Part shown: one piece after another, positions 40,422-49,551 of the stretch
Layout: each line of letters begins with the position of its first letter
How positions within the stretch are numbered: position 1 is the first letter of the stretch
Assembly (NCBI RefSeq): GCF_004310425.1
Contig: NZ_SIUB01000004.1
Coordinates: forward strand, 186,001 to 250,000
DNA length: 64,000 nt
Direction: 5' to 3'
Source: Hansschlegelia quercus
Lineage (GTDB): Bacteria > Pseudomonadota > Alphaproteobacteria > Rhizobiales > Methylopilaceae
The notes under the pieces: model-generated
The model's database searches: none
What the model was told of the DNA's origin: nothing
The model's input: only the letters and a program-made list of their open reading frames with translations
Translations under genes and position numbers: made by a program

Positions 40422-42065
40422 TCACGCGTTCTCCCGCTCCTCGATCAGCCTCTCCAAGCTCTCGAGCCGATCCGCCTCGTGGGGCGGCTTGTCCCAGCGG
40501 ATGCGCGCGACCCTCGGGAATCGCATCGCGACGCCGGACTTGTGCCGCGCCGAGCGCGCGATGCCCTCGAAGGCGATCTCCAGCACCAGCCCGATTTCGC
40601 GCTCATGCGCCACCTCCCGCACCGGGCCGAAGCGGTTGATCGTGTTCTTGCGAACGAAACGGTCGAGCTCGACGAGCTCCTCGTCGGTGAAGCCGAAATA
40701 GGCCTTGCCGACCGGCGTGAGCTTCTCGCCCTCGTCGTCTTCGGTCCAAACGCCGAACGTGTAGTCCGAATAGAACGACGACCGTTTGCCGTGCCCGCGC
40801 TGGGCGTACATCAGCACGGCGTCGACCGTCATCGGGTCGTGCTTCCACTTGAACCACAGGCCCTTTGGCCGGCCGACGACATAAGGGCTGTCGTGGCGCT
40901 TCACCATCAGCCCCTCGACCGCGGCGGCGTCCTCGCCGGCGCCGGCGGACGCAGGATCGAGCCGCGCCGCGGCAAGTCCGTCCCAGTCCTCGAACGACAC
41001 GATCTGCGAGAGGTCGACCCGCGGATTGGCCTCGCGCGCGACGAACGCCTCCAGGCGCTTGCGCCGCTCGCTGAAAGGCAGCTCGCGCAGGTCCTCGCCC
41101 CCCTCGAACAGCAGGTCGTAGGCGCGGATATGCGCGGGGAACTCGGCAGTGAGCTTGGGCGTCACCGCCTTCCGATTCAGCCGCTGTTGCAGCACGTTGA
41201 AGGTCTGCACGCGACCGTCGCGCAGGATCAGCAGCTCGCCGTCGATCGCGCCGTCGAAGGTCAGAGCTTCGACGAGGTCCGGGAAAGCGCCGGATACATC
41301 CTCTCCCGACCGGCTCCACAGCCTGGCGACGTGTCGGCCGTCCGCGTCCTTACCGGCCGAGGCCTGCACGCGGATGCCGTCCCATTTCCACTCGGCGACG
41401 AAGGCCTGCGGATCAAAGCTCCGGAAGTCCGCGTCTTCGAGCGGATGAGCGAGCATCGGCGGCCGGAACGGCGCGGGGTCGTCGGCGAACGGCCGCTCCC
41501 CCCTGCCCTCCATCCAAGCGAACAGGTCTTCGTAAGGCGGGACAAGCCCCGGCCAGACGAGCTCGACGTCGTCCGGCTTATGGCTTTCGCCAAGCGCGGC
41601 GACCGCCGTCTTCGCGAGCCGGGCGGAGGCGCCGATGCGTAGCGAGCCAGTGATGAGCTTCAGAAGCGCCCAGCGACCGGTCTCGTCGAGCGCGTCCAGC
41701 CAGGCGGCGAGCCGCTTCGGCAAATCGAGCTTCGCCGTGGCGTGCAGACCCTCGACGATCTCGGAGAGCGGCGGCGCGCGGTTGGCGCGGGTCTCGCCCG
41801 GCCACATCAGAGCGACGGTCTCCGCGAGATCGCCGACATAGTCGTAGGACATGGCGAACAGCTCGGGGTCCGTCCGCTCCATGATGAGGCCGCGGATCAT
41901 GCCGGGCTTGGCGTGCCGGAACGACAGCGCCCCGGTCAGCGCCGCCAGCGCCCAGCCGCGCTCGGGGTCCGGCGTCTCGCGGAAGTAATCCGCCATCAGC
42001 CGGATCTTGGCGTTGCGTCGCGGCTCGTAAGAGAGGCGGTCAAGCAGGAAGGCAAAGCGATTCAT
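40422..42065 (-). CDS. ATP-dependent DNA ligase (damage-response associated)
   Basis: DNA ligase of 547 aa. The adenylated lysine is Lys227 in EWKWDGIRVQ. Later nucleotidyltransferase motifs are visible: DGELLI, the AYDLLFEGGEDL region, EGLMVKR and GLWFKWKHDP. An N-terminal DNA-binding domain precedes them, as in the family labelled cisplatin-damage-response ligase. The start overlaps the exonuclease stop as ATGA, so the two genes are coupled. It forms the known ligase-exonuclease-helicase-PdeM module of many proteobacteria, thought to act on crosslinked or damaged DNA. It ends 7 nt from the convergent NTP-transferase gene. Confidence 0.92.
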   Translation of the reverse strand: MNRFAFLLDRLSYEPRRNAKIRLMADYFRETPDPERGWALAALTGALSFRHAKPGMIRGLIMERTDPELFAMSYDYVGDLAETVALMWPGETRANRAPPLSEIVEGLHATAKLDLPKRLAAWLDALDETGRWALLKLITGSLRIGASARLAKTAVAALGESHKPDDVELVWPGLVPPYEDLFAWMEGRGERPFADDPAPFRPPMLAHPLEDADFRSFDPQAFVAEWKWDGIRVQASAGKDADGRHVARLWSRSGEDVSGAFPDLVEALTFDGAIDGELLILRDGRVQTFNVLQQRLNRKAVTPKLTAEFPAHIRAYDLLFEGGEDLRELPFSERRKRLEAFVAREANPRVDLSQIVSFEDWDGLAAARLDPASAGAGEDAAAVEGLMVKRHDSPYVVGRPKGLWFKWKHDPMTVDAVLMYAQRGHGKRSSFYSDYTFGVWTEDDEGEKLTPVGKAYFGFTDEELVELDRFVRKNTINRFGPVREVAHEREIGLVLEIAFEGIARSARHKSGVAMRFPRVARIRWDKPPHEADRLESLERLIEERENA

Positions 42066-43150
42066 GCCTCTGCGGCCTCTTCAAGCGGCGTCTCGTCCGC
42101 CTCTCCTTCGTCGCCATAGCCGACGAGCCTCAGCGGGCGCGCCTTGAGGCCTGACGTCCCGCACCAGTGGACCAGCGCGTCCTCCTCGCCGTGAGTGACC
42201 CAGATTTCTTCGGCGCCGGTGTCGAGGATCGTGCGTCGCAACTCGTCCCAGTCCGAATGGTCGGAGACCACAAGCGGCAGCTCGACGCCCTTCTGGCGGG
42301 CGCGAGCGCGCACCCGCATCCAGCCCGAGGCCGCCACCGCGACGGGATCGGGGAACTTGCGCGCCCAGAGCTCGCGCAGCGCCGAAGGCGGGCACAGCAC
42401 GATAGCGCCGCCGAGCTTCGCCCGCTCCTTGGGCTCGACGCGGACGGTCTCGCCGAGGTCGATCCCAAGCGCTTGGTAAGTCTCCGTCACCCGCACCATC
42501 GCGCCGTGGAGGTGGATCGGCTTCTCCCAACCGGCCATCCGCAGGAGCTTCATCAGCCGCTGCGCCTTCCCCAGCGAATAGGCTCCGACGAGATGCGCCC
42601 GCTCGGGAAACAGATCCACGCTGTCAAGGAGCTTCGCAATCTCGCCCTCCGCCGGCGGATGGCGGAACACCGGCAGCCCGAAGGTCGCCTCGGTGATGAA
42701 CAGGTCGCAGGGCACAACCTCGAAATCGGCGGCTGTCGGGTCGTAAGCGCGCTTGTAGTCGCCGGATATCACGGCGCGAAAACCCTTCCACTCCAGCCTG
42801 ATTTGCGCGGCCCCGAGCACATGGCCCGCAGGGTGAAAGCTCACCTTCACGCCGTTGACGTCGGTGGTCTTCCCGTAGGGCGCCGACTGGCGCGTCCTGC
42901 AGAAATCCTCGCCGTACCGCGCCGCCATAATGGCGAGCGTCTCCGGCGTCGCCATCACCGCGTCGTTGCCCGGCCGCGCGTGATCAGCGTGGCCATGGGT
43001 CACGAACGCCCGCTCCACAGGCCGCATCGGGTCGATATAGGCGTCGGCCGGCGGGCAAAAGAGGCCGCGGGGGGTGGGACAGAGCAGATCTTCGGGGCGC
43101 ATGCGGAAGGAGAGATGGGGCTTTGCGGGCCGAGAAACAGGCGGGCGCAT
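42062..43150 (-). CDS. Ligase-associated DNA exonuclease (metallo-beta-lactamase fold)
   Basis: Protein of 362 aa with the metallo-beta-lactamase/beta-CASP plan of SNM1/Artemis-like nucleases. Metal ligands: VTHGHADHARPG (HxHxDH), SFHPAGHVLGAAQI, VISGDYK with the Asp, and WVTHGEEDALVHW near the end. The start at 43150 is supported by GGAGAGG five bases upstream; ATG 43100-43102 would give a shorter form beginning with the conserved MRPEDLL. It is divergent from the helicase gene. As a 5'-end-processing DNA exonuclease it is expected to prepare ends for the overlapping ligase gene product. Confidence 0.9.
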   Translation of the reverse strand: MRPPVSRPAKPHLSFRMRPEDLLCPTPRGLFCPPADAYIDPMRPVERAFVTHGHADHARPGNDAVMATPETLAIMAARYGEDFCRTRQSAPYGKTTDVNGVKVSFHPAGHVLGAAQIRLEWKGFRAVISGDYKRAYDPTAADFEVVPCDLFITEATFGLPVFRHPPAEGEIAKLLDSVDLFPERAHLVGAYSLGKAQRLMKLLRMAGWEKPIHLHGAMVRVTETYQALGIDLGETVRVEPKERAKLGGAIVLCPPSALRELWARKFPDPVAVAASGWMRVRARARQKGVELPLVVSDHSDWDELRRTILDTGAEEIWVTHGEEDALVHWCGTSGLKARPLRLVGYGDEGEADETPLEEAAEA

Positions 43151-43220
43151 CGAAGCCTCTCCGGCGATCGCGCGCTACTCAGCCCCTCCTCTCGACGCCT
43201 GCAGCTCTTATCTATCTCCC

Positions 43221-45743
43221 GTGTCCACCGCCCGCCGCACCGAGGCCGTCCCGCTGCTGCCCGACCGGTTCCTGCGATGGTTCGCTGGGCGCGGGTGGAC
43301 GCCGCGTGCGCATCAGCTCGAACTGCTTTCGCTCGCCAAGGCCGACAAGGACGCGCTGCTGATCGCGCCGACGGGCGCCGGCAAGACGCTCGCGGGCTTC
43401 CTGCCTACGCTGGTCGAGCTCGCGGAAAGCCCGCGAGGCGACAATCCGGGCATCCACACGCTCTATGTCTCGCCGCTGAAGGCCCTTGCGGTCGACGTCG
43501 CGCGCAACCTCGAACGGCCCGTCGCGGAGATGGGCCTGAACATCCGCATCGAGGGGCGCACCGGCGATACGCCGGCCAGCCGCCGCCAGCGGCAGAAGCG
43601 AGAACCGCCGGACATCCTCCTGACGACGCCAGAGCAACTCGCCCTCCTGATCGGCGATCCCGGCGCGAGCCGGCTGTTCGAGACTGTGCGGCGCGTCGTA
43701 GTGGACGAATTGCACGCGCTCGCGCCGACCAAGCGTGGCGATCAGCTCGCCCTTGCCCTCGCCCGCATCCGCGCCCTCGCGCCCGATCTCGTCATGGCCG
43801 GCCTTTCGGCGACGGTGAAGGGGCCGGAGGAGCTCCGTCGCTGGCTGGTCGATCCGCGGCGCGGCGCGGCGATGGCTGAGCTTGTGGAGATCAAAGACGG
43901 GGCCGCGCCGGACATCACGATCCACGCGACCGACGAGCGGCTGCCCTGGTCGGGGCACACGGCGCGTCACGCGATCCCCGAGATCTACGAGGCGATCAAG
44001 CGCCACAAGACGACGCTGCTGTTCGCCAACACGCGCGCTCAGGCGGAGATGACGTTCCAGGAGCTGTGGAAGGTCAACGAGGACACGCTACCGATCGCGC
44101 TCCACCACGGATCGCTCGACGTCGGCCAGCGCCGTCGGGTTGAGGCGGCGATGGGGGAAGGCCGGCTGAAGGCCGTCGTGGCGACCTCGACGCTCGATCT
44201 CGGCATCGACTGGGGCGACGTAGACCTCGTCGTCCATATCGGCTCGCCCAAGGGTTCGTCGCGCCTGCTCCAGCGCACCGGCCGCGCCAACCACCGGTTG
44301 GACGAACCGTCTAAGGCCCTGATGGTGCCGGCGAACCGGTTCGAGGTCATCGAATGCGAGGCCGCCCGGGAAGCGGCGCTCGCAGGCGAGCAGGACGCGG
44401 AGACGGTGAAGCCCGGCGGGCTCGACGTGCTGGCGCAGCACGTGCTCGGCGTCGCCTGCGGCGGTCCGTTCGACGCCGACGCGCTCTATTCGGAGGTGAC
44501 GTCGGCGTCCCCGTACGCCGCCCTCGACCGCGCGACATTCGACGACGTCGTCGAATTCGTTGCGACCGGCGGCTACTCGCTCCGCTCCTATGAACGCTAC
44601 GCCAAGATCCGCCAGACGCAGGACGGCCTGTGGCGCGTCGCCAATCCCGGCGTCGCGCAGCGCTGGCGGATGAATATCGGCACGATCATCGAGGCCGTCT
44701 CCTACAAGGTCCGGCTGGGCAAGGTCCGGCGCGCGGCCGGCGGCGTCGTTGGGAAGGCCAACTTCGGCGGGCGGGTCCTCGGTGAGATCGAGGAATATTT
44801 CGTCGCGACCATGTCGCCGGGCGACACCTTCATGTTCGGCGGCGAGATCCTGCGCTACGAGGCGCTGATCGAGAACGAGATCTACGTCTCGCGCTCGTCT
44901 TCCGAAGCGCCGAAGGTGCCGACCTATGTCGGCGGGCGCATGCCGCTGACGACCGACGTCGCGGCGCGGGTGCGCGCCATTCTCGACGCGCCCGAGACCT
45001 GGGACACGCTGCCGACTCAGGTCCGGGAATGGCTAACCTACCAAGCCGAGCGCTCGGTGATTCCGGACCGAAACCGGCTTCTCGTCGAGACTTTCCCACG
45101 CGCTGGAAAGCACTTCCTCGTGACCTACCCCTTCGAAGGCCGTCTGGCGCACCAGACGCTCGGCATGCTGCTCACGCGCCGGCTTGAGCGCGCTCACGCA
45201 CGGCCGATGGGATTCGTGGCGAGCGACTACGCACTGGCGATCTGGGGCCTGTCCGACATGAGCGCGATGCTCGACGGCGATCTTCTGTCGCTCGACGGCC
45301 TTTTCGACCAGGACATGCTCGGCGACGACCTGGAAGCCTGGATGGCCGACAGCGCGCTGATGAAGCGGACCTTCCGCAACTGCGCGATCATCGGCGGCTT
45401 GATAGATCGCAACGTCGTCGGAGCCGCCCGGAAGATGGGCCGGCAGATCACGATGTCGACCGACCTGATCTACGACGTGCTCCGCCGTCACGAGCCCGGC
45501 CATGTGCTGTTGCGCGCCGCCCGCGCCGACGCCGCGCGCGGCCTCATCGACCTCGAACGCGTCGTCGAGTTCCTGGACCGCACCAAGGGCCGGATCGAAC
45601 ACCGCGCGCTCGATCGCGTCTCCCCGCTTGCGGTCCCGATCCTGCTCGAGGTCGGCCGCGAGCCCGTCTACGGCGCCTTTCAGGACATGCTGCTCAAGGA
45701 GGCGGCGGAGACGCTGGTGGAAGAGGCGATGGGGCCGCGATGA
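43221..45743 (+). CDS. Ligase-associated DEXH-box DNA helicase (Lhr-like)
   Basis: Superfamily 2 helicase of 840 aa, the Lhr-core type. Motif I is LLIAPTGAGKTLAGFLP, motif Ia LYVSPLKALAVD, motif II VDELHAL, motif III GLSATVKG, motif IV LLFANTRAQAE, motif V VATSTLDLGIDWGDVDLVVHIGSP and motif VI LLQRTGRANHRL. Winged-helix and C-terminal beta-barrel parts follow. It is an ATP-driven 3'-to-5' single-strand DNA translocase in the studied homologues. The GTG at 43221 is the likely start because VSTARRTEAVPLLPDRFLRWF opens the conserved part, although no ribosome binding site is evident. PdeM lies 58 nt downstream. Confidence 0.92.
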   Translation: MSTARRTEAVPLLPDRFLRWFAGRGWTPRAHQLELLSLAKADKDALLIAPTGAGKTLAGFLPTLVELAESPRGDNPGIHTLYVSPLKALAVDVARNLERPVAEMGLNIRIEGRTGDTPASRRQRQKREPPDILLTTPEQLALLIGDPGASRLFETVRRVVVDELHALAPTKRGDQLALALARIRALAPDLVMAGLSATVKGPEELRRWLVDPRRGAAMAELVEIKDGAAPDITIHATDERLPWSGHTARHAIPEIYEAIKRHKTTLLFANTRAQAEMTFQELWKVNEDTLPIALHHGSLDVGQRRRVEAAMGEGRLKAVVATSTLDLGIDWGDVDLVVHIGSPKGSSRLLQRTGRANHRLDEPSKALMVPANRFEVIECEAAREAALAGEQDAETVKPGGLDVLAQHVLGVACGGPFDADALYSEVTSASPYAALDRATFDDVVEFVATGGYSLRSYERYAKIRQTQDGLWRVANPGVAQRWRMNIGTIIEAVSYKVRLGKVRRAAGGVVGKANFGGRVLGEIEEYFVATMSPGDTFMFGGEILRYEALIENEIYVSRSSSEAPKVPTYVGGRMPLTTDVAARVRAILDAPETWDTLPTQVREWLTYQAERSVIPDRNRLLVETFPRAGKHFLVTYPFEGRLAHQTLGMLLTRRLERAHARPMGFVASDYALAIWGLSDMSAMLDGDLLSLDGLFDQDMLGDDLEAWMADSALMKRTFRNCAIIGGLIDRNVVGAARKMGRQITMSTDLIYDVLRRHEPGHVLLRAARADAARGLIDLERVVEFLDRTKGRIEHRALDRVSPLAVPILLEVGREPVYGAFQDMLLKEAAETLVEEAMGPR

Positions 45744-45801
45744 CGCTTTGGCGGTATCCCGCCATGGACCCGCCTACGCGGTTCCTGCTACGTTCCTCCG
45801 C

Positions 45802-46512
45802 ATGATTCTTTCCGCCGTCCTCCGCCGCGACATCGTCGAGCCCACGATCTCCGTCGCCGGCGTCGCGCTCGTGGCCGACGTCGCCGGCGCGCTCTACGAG
45901 CCGTCGTCGAGCGCGCTGATCGTCGCGGATCTCCATCTCGAGAAGGGATCGTCCTATGCGCGGCGCGGGCAGTTCCTGCCGCCTTACGACACCGCGACGA
46001 CGCTCGGTCGCCTAGCGCAGTTGATCGACACCTACCGGCCACGGGCAGTGATCGCGCTCGGTGACAGTTTCCACGATCGCGCGGCGCCAGCCCGGCTGAA
46101 CGAAGCTGACCGCGTCTCGCTCGCCGCGCTCCAGAACGGCCGCGACTGGATCTGGGTCGCGGGCAATCACGATCCCGAACCGCCTGCAGGCTGCGGAGGA
46201 GAGTCGCTGGCTGTGATGAGCCTTGGGGCTCTGACGCTGAGACATGAGCCGAGCGCCGGCGCGCAGGGCGAGCTTGCCGGCCACCTGCATCCCGTCGCGA
46301 AAATCGAAGTTCGTGGCCGGCGACTCAGGCGGCGATGCTTCGCGACCGATGGTGCGCGGGTCGTGCTGCCGGCCTTCGGCGCCTATGCGGGCGGATTGAA
46401 CGTGCGGGACGCCGCCTTCGGCAGCCTGTTCCGACCCGGCGCGCTGACGGCCTGGATGCTGGGCGAAGAAGGCGTCTACGCCATTCCCACCCACGGGCTC
46501 AGGCCTGACTGA
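45802..46512 (+). CDS. pdeM: Ligase-associated metallophosphoesterase PdeM
   Basis: Calcineurin-like phosphoesterase of 236 aa. Dimetal ligands are in order: VADLHLEKG (D-x-H), ALGDSFHD, WVAGNHDPEP and LAGHLHPVAKI. This spacing and the YARRGQFLPPYDT block are those of PdeM, an endonuclease/phosphodiesterase encoded with the Lhr-like helicase, ATP ligase and MBL exonuclease. The frame is open far upstream through the helicase gene, but ATG 45802 begins the domain. It completes the four-gene damage-response module here. It is convergent with the outer-membrane protein gene. Confidence 0.9.
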   Translation: MILSAVLRRDIVEPTISVAGVALVADVAGALYEPSSSALIVADLHLEKGSSYARRGQFLPPYDTATTLGRLAQLIDTYRPRAVIALGDSFHDRAAPARLNEADRVSLAALQNGRDWIWVAGNHDPEPPAGCGGESLAVMSLGALTLRHEPSAGAQGELAGHLHPVAKIEVRGRRLRRRCFATDGARVVLPAFGAYAGGLNVRDAAFGSLFRPGALTAWMLGEEGVYAIPTHGLRPD

Positions 46513-46536
46513 GCCGCCCTCAAGCCGCTCGTCGGA

Positions 46537-47226
46537 TCACCACGTGTAGCGCAGGCCAACCGTTTGATACTGAGCGCCGCCGCTGTTGTCGTTGAACACG
46601 CCAAGCTTGCCGCCCGAGCGGTGATGGAAGCGCAAAACCAGGTTCCAATTCGGCTGGTCGGGCAGACCGAACGTGATCTCCGGCGCAAGGTAATGCAGAA
46701 GGTGCGAGTTGCTCGTGGACTTCTCATCCTCGATGCGGTCGATCTTGCTCGCGACGTTCAGGCCGGTCGACACCGCGACGGTGGTGCGGATGTAGTCGTT
46801 CCAGGGGAAGTAGTTCCAGCGCCAGTACATGGCGGTCCAGACCTCCCCGCCGTTCAGCCCTGATCCGAAGCGCTTGCCGATCCCAACCTCGGCCTCGAGA
46901 TCCCAGAGGTTCTCGTAGGTCGCGAACTTGCGCGAAGCAGACGCGCCGATGAACTGGTTGTCCGTCGTGTCCCAGGTCCAGGGCGCGAACAAGCGGCCCT
47001 TGAGGAAAAGGCTCGACATCGCGGTCGCGACATAGACGCCGGCGTAGCCGGTGACCGAACAGGTCATGGCGCAAGGTTCGCTGCCCCAGGGCAGGAACTG
47101 GAAGCCGCTTCCGGTCTCCGTGGCCGCCGCCGGCGCGGGATCCGCGGCCTGGGCAGGCGCGCCAAAAGACAGCGCCGCGACCGAAATCATGGCCGCGCCG
47201 GCGCGCTTCAGATGACTCGAACTCAC
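46537..47226 (-). CDS. Outer-membrane beta-barrel protein, perhaps PagL-like
   Basis: Precursor of 229 aa: GTG start, basic HLKR then AGAAMISVAALSFGAPAQA, a signal peptide with cleavage after AQA. The mature part has alternating aromatic strands (YWRWNYFPWNDYIRT, NWNLVLRFHHRSG) and ends in GLRYTW, an outer-membrane insertion signature with a terminal aromatic. HHRSG near the end recalls the His-x-Ser of PagL-type lipid A deacylases, but I cannot find a convincing Glu partner. The frame is open far upstream, so the GTG choice rests on the signal peptide. It might alternatively be a structural barrel. Confidence 0.7.
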   Translation of the reverse strand: MSSSHLKRAGAAMISVAALSFGAPAQAADPAPAAATETGSGFQFLPWGSEPCAMTCSVTGYAGVYVATAMSSLFLKGRLFAPWTWDTTDNQFIGASASRKFATYENLWDLEAEVGIGKRFGSGLNGGEVWTAMYWRWNYFPWNDYIRTTVAVSTGLNVASKIDRIEDEKSTSNSHLLHYLAPEITFGLPDQPNWNLVLRFHHRSGGKLGVFNDNSGGAQYQTVGLRYTW

Positions 47227-47318
47227 TGGAATGACCGCTCCCGCCGATGGCGCCTGCGCGCCGCTCCCCGTGCCGAAACTAGCACCGCCAAATACGTTCG
47301 CCAAACTCGGGAGGCCTT

Positions 47319-47801
47319 TCAGCCTCCATACGCGACCACCACCGCTGCGGCGATCATCGAAACCGTCGCTAGCGCCGCAAGCAGAAGCCTGAGACGCCCG
47401 TACCATCGCGGCGCGGCGAACCGCGTCGCGAATGCGCCGTCCACCGCGCCATGGACGACGAGGCCGACGACCATCATGGCGAGGCCGATCGATCCTCCGA
47501 CGATCAGGCCCGCCCAACCCCATAGCGGCGGCGCCATCGCGCCGACGTAGAGCTTCGCTCTCAAGCTCCCGTTCGGGTGCCGGAGGGCGAGGCCCCAATG
47601 CGCCCCTCCGAGGAAGGACAGAATAGTCGCGCCGTAGCCCAGCAGCGCCATGGCGGGCGCGACGTCCCAAAACGGCGGCGCGCCCAGCGCGACGCAGAGC
47701 GCGAGCCCGATGAAGGGCGCGAGACCCGCGAGGCCGAGCGCAAGCGGCAATTCCGGTATCTCGGAATCGTCCCCTACCGGCTCCGATGCGATCAGCGTCA
47801 T
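47319..47801 (-). CDS. DUF3429 membrane protein
   Basis: Inner-membrane protein of 160 aa with about five hydrophobic helices: ALGLAGLAPFIGLALCVALGAP, ALLGYGATILSFLGGAHWGLAL (the DUF3429 signature FLGGxHWG), WGWAGLIVGGSIGLAMMVVGL and a C-terminal pair. No function is known for the family. It begins 12 nt after the TIGR02186 gene on the same strand and is probably the third gene of an operon with the TauE/SafE permease. Confidence 0.85.
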   Translation of the reverse strand: MTLIASEPVGDDSEIPELPLALGLAGLAPFIGLALCVALGAPPFWDVAPAMALLGYGATILSFLGGAHWGLALRHPNGSLRAKLYVGAMAPPLWGWAGLIVGGSIGLAMMVVGLVVHGAVDGAFATRFAAPRWYGRLRLLLAALATVSMIAAAVVVAYGG

Positions 47802-47813
47802 GGTCGCAAGCTC

Positions 47814-48542
47814 TCAGTCGCGGCGGAACATAGCAGACGCGGCCCATCCGAAAAGCAGCGCCAGGCCTGCGACCCCCACGCCGTAACCCAGCCGTATCCT
47901 TTCGGCGACATCGGCGACCTTCGCTTCGAAGCCGGCCTTCGCCACGCGGAAGGTAATCGTACGGCGCGCGACGAGCGTCTTGTCGGCGTAGAGCATGCCC
48001 TCGACCTCGAACGCGCCGAAGGGCGTGTTGGACGGCAGGTGCACGGTCGCGTGGAAGAGCTGCGGGTCGAACGAGACCCCCTCGTCGTCCTCGATCCACA
48101 GGCCGCGTTCGGCCTGCAGGCGCATGAGGGCTTGGCGCGCGGCCTGAGGGGCCGATCCGTCGCCGCGGGCGTATTCGGCGAGGCCGAGACGCGCGCGCGT
48201 TCTCTCCGCAGGATCGACGGTCTCGTCGAGCGGCGCATTCGACAGCACGCTCAGGAAGGACGGCGCCTCGGGAAAGCGCGAATTCTTCTTCGTGACCCAA
48301 AGTCCCGCGACCCGCCCTTTCTCGCGCACCACAAGCGTTTCCGCCGGTCCGCGCGTCGTGATCACGAGCTGATAGGCGCGACCGGGGATCGGTTCGCGCA
48401 CAGTGCCGAACACCGTGACGTCGGCGCCCGCCCAGTTCGAGGCGATCGTGACGTCGAGCGAAGAGAGCGCGAGCAGGAGGTCTTCCGCGCGCGTCGGCGT
48501 GGAGAACACGACGAGCGCGGCAAGGCCGGCCGCCAGCTTCAT
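47814..48542 (-). CDS. TIGR02186 family protein
   Basis: Predicted envelope protein of 242 aa: an N-terminal signal (MKLAAGLAALVVFSTPTRAEDLL), a soluble part with VTIASNWAGADVTVFGTV, and one C-terminal transmembrane helix (VGVAGLALLFGWAASAMF) with a short basic tail. This signal-domain-anchor plan and the start pattern of sulfur-regulon partners correspond to TIGR02186, alphaproteobacterial proteins nearly always encoded next to a TauE/SafE permease. The function is unknown. The ATG overlaps the permease stop by 4 nt, showing coupling. Confidence 0.82.
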   Translation of the reverse strand: MKLAAGLAALVVFSTPTRAEDLLLALSSLDVTIASNWAGADVTVFGTVREPIPGRAYQLVITTRGPAETLVVREKGRVAGLWVTKKNSRFPEAPSFLSVLSNAPLDETVDPAERTRARLGLAEYARGDGSAPQAARQALMRLQAERGLWIEDDEGVSFDPQLFHATVHLPSNTPFGAFEVEGMLYADKTLVARRTITFRVAKAGFEAKVADVAERIRLGYGVGVAGLALLFGWAASAMFRRD

Positions 48543-49459
48543 CGCGCGCCTTCCGCGATGACGACGGAGAACGGTTCGATCGGCGTCAGCGTCAGATCCG
48601 CGAGGAAGCGGCCGGCGACTGCGAGCAGGAGGAGCGCCAGCAGCAGGCGGAGTTGCTCGCCCTTCATCGTCTGGCCGACCCGAACGCCGAACTGCGCTCC
48701 GATCGCGCCGCCCAGCATCAGGATCATCGCGAGCACGACGTCGACCGAGGCGTTGGTCGTAGCGTGCATCACCGTCGCGGCCATCATCGTCACGAAGATC
48801 TGGAACAGCGACGTGCCGACCACCACAGCCGTCGGAACGCGGAAGACGTAGACCAGCGCCGGCACGAGCAGGAAGCCGCCGCCGATGCCGAGCACCGCTC
48901 CTAGAAAGCCTACGCCCGCTCCGAGGGCGAGCAGCGGCAGCGCGCTGACATGGATCATCGAACGGCGGAATCGCATCTTGAACGGCAGGCGATCGACGAA
49001 GGTGCGCTTCACGCCGCGCGGCTTGGACGGAGGCGGCGCCTTGCGCATGAGCGCTCTCGTCGACTCGACCAGCATCAGCCCGCCGATCGCGCCGAGCACG
49101 ATGACGTAGGAGACAGCGATGATGGCGTCGAGCTGGCCGGCGTCGCGCATGAGGTTGAAGAACCAGACGCCGAGCGCGGTGCCGGCCACGCCGCCTCCCA
49201 GCAGCACCCCGCCGAGCTTGAAATCGATCGCCTGCTTTCGCTGGTAGGCGAGCACGCCGGTGAAGGCGGAGGCCGCGATCTGCGGGGCCTCTGAGGCGAC
49301 GGCGACAGCCGTCGGCACGCCGATGAAGATGAGCAGCGGCGTCATCAGGAACCCGCCGCCGATTCCAAACATGCCGGAGACGAAGCCGACGGCGAGCGCC
49401 ATCCCGAGCACGAGCAGGACGTCGACGGGCAGTTCGGCGATCGGAAGGTAGGTCTGCAT
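48539..49459 (-). CDS. TauE/SafE family permease (TSUP)
   Basis: Inner-membrane transporter of 306 aa with about eight helices in two repeats. The repeat hallmark GxFGIGGGFLMTPLLIFIGVP appears at the start and GAVLGIGGGFLLVPALVYVFRVP in the second half. TSUP proteins export sulfite, sulfoacetate or other small organic acids. The TIGR02186 gene overlaps its end and DUF3429 follows, a grouping common in alphaproteobacteria. No sulfur metabolism genes are nearby, so the substrate is left open. Confidence 0.9.
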   Translation of the reverse strand: MQTYLPIAELPVDVLLVLGMALAVGFVSGMFGIGGGFLMTPLLIFIGVPTAVAVASEAPQIAASAFTGVLAYQRKQAIDFKLGGVLLGGGVAGTALGVWFFNLMRDAGQLDAIIAVSYVIVLGAIGGLMLVESTRALMRKAPPPSKPRGVKRTFVDRLPFKMRFRRSMIHVSALPLLALGAGVGFLGAVLGIGGGFLLVPALVYVFRVPTAVVVGTSLFQIFVTMMAATVMHATTNASVDVVLAMILMLGGAIGAQFGVRVGQTMKGEQLRLLLALLLLAVAGRFLADLTLTPIEPFSVVIAEGAR

Positions 49460-49551
49460 CTCAGGCCGCCGGCGGATCGCCCCACTGGATAGCGGGCCGA
49501 TCCGGGCGCGTCATTGGTCGCAGCGCCAAAAGGCGGCGCCGCGCTGCTGAG

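Noticed and set aside
46537-47226. Lipid A deacylase PagL call for the outer-membrane protein
   Set aside because: His-x-Ser is present but the third catalytic residue could not be found, so only a barrel is called.
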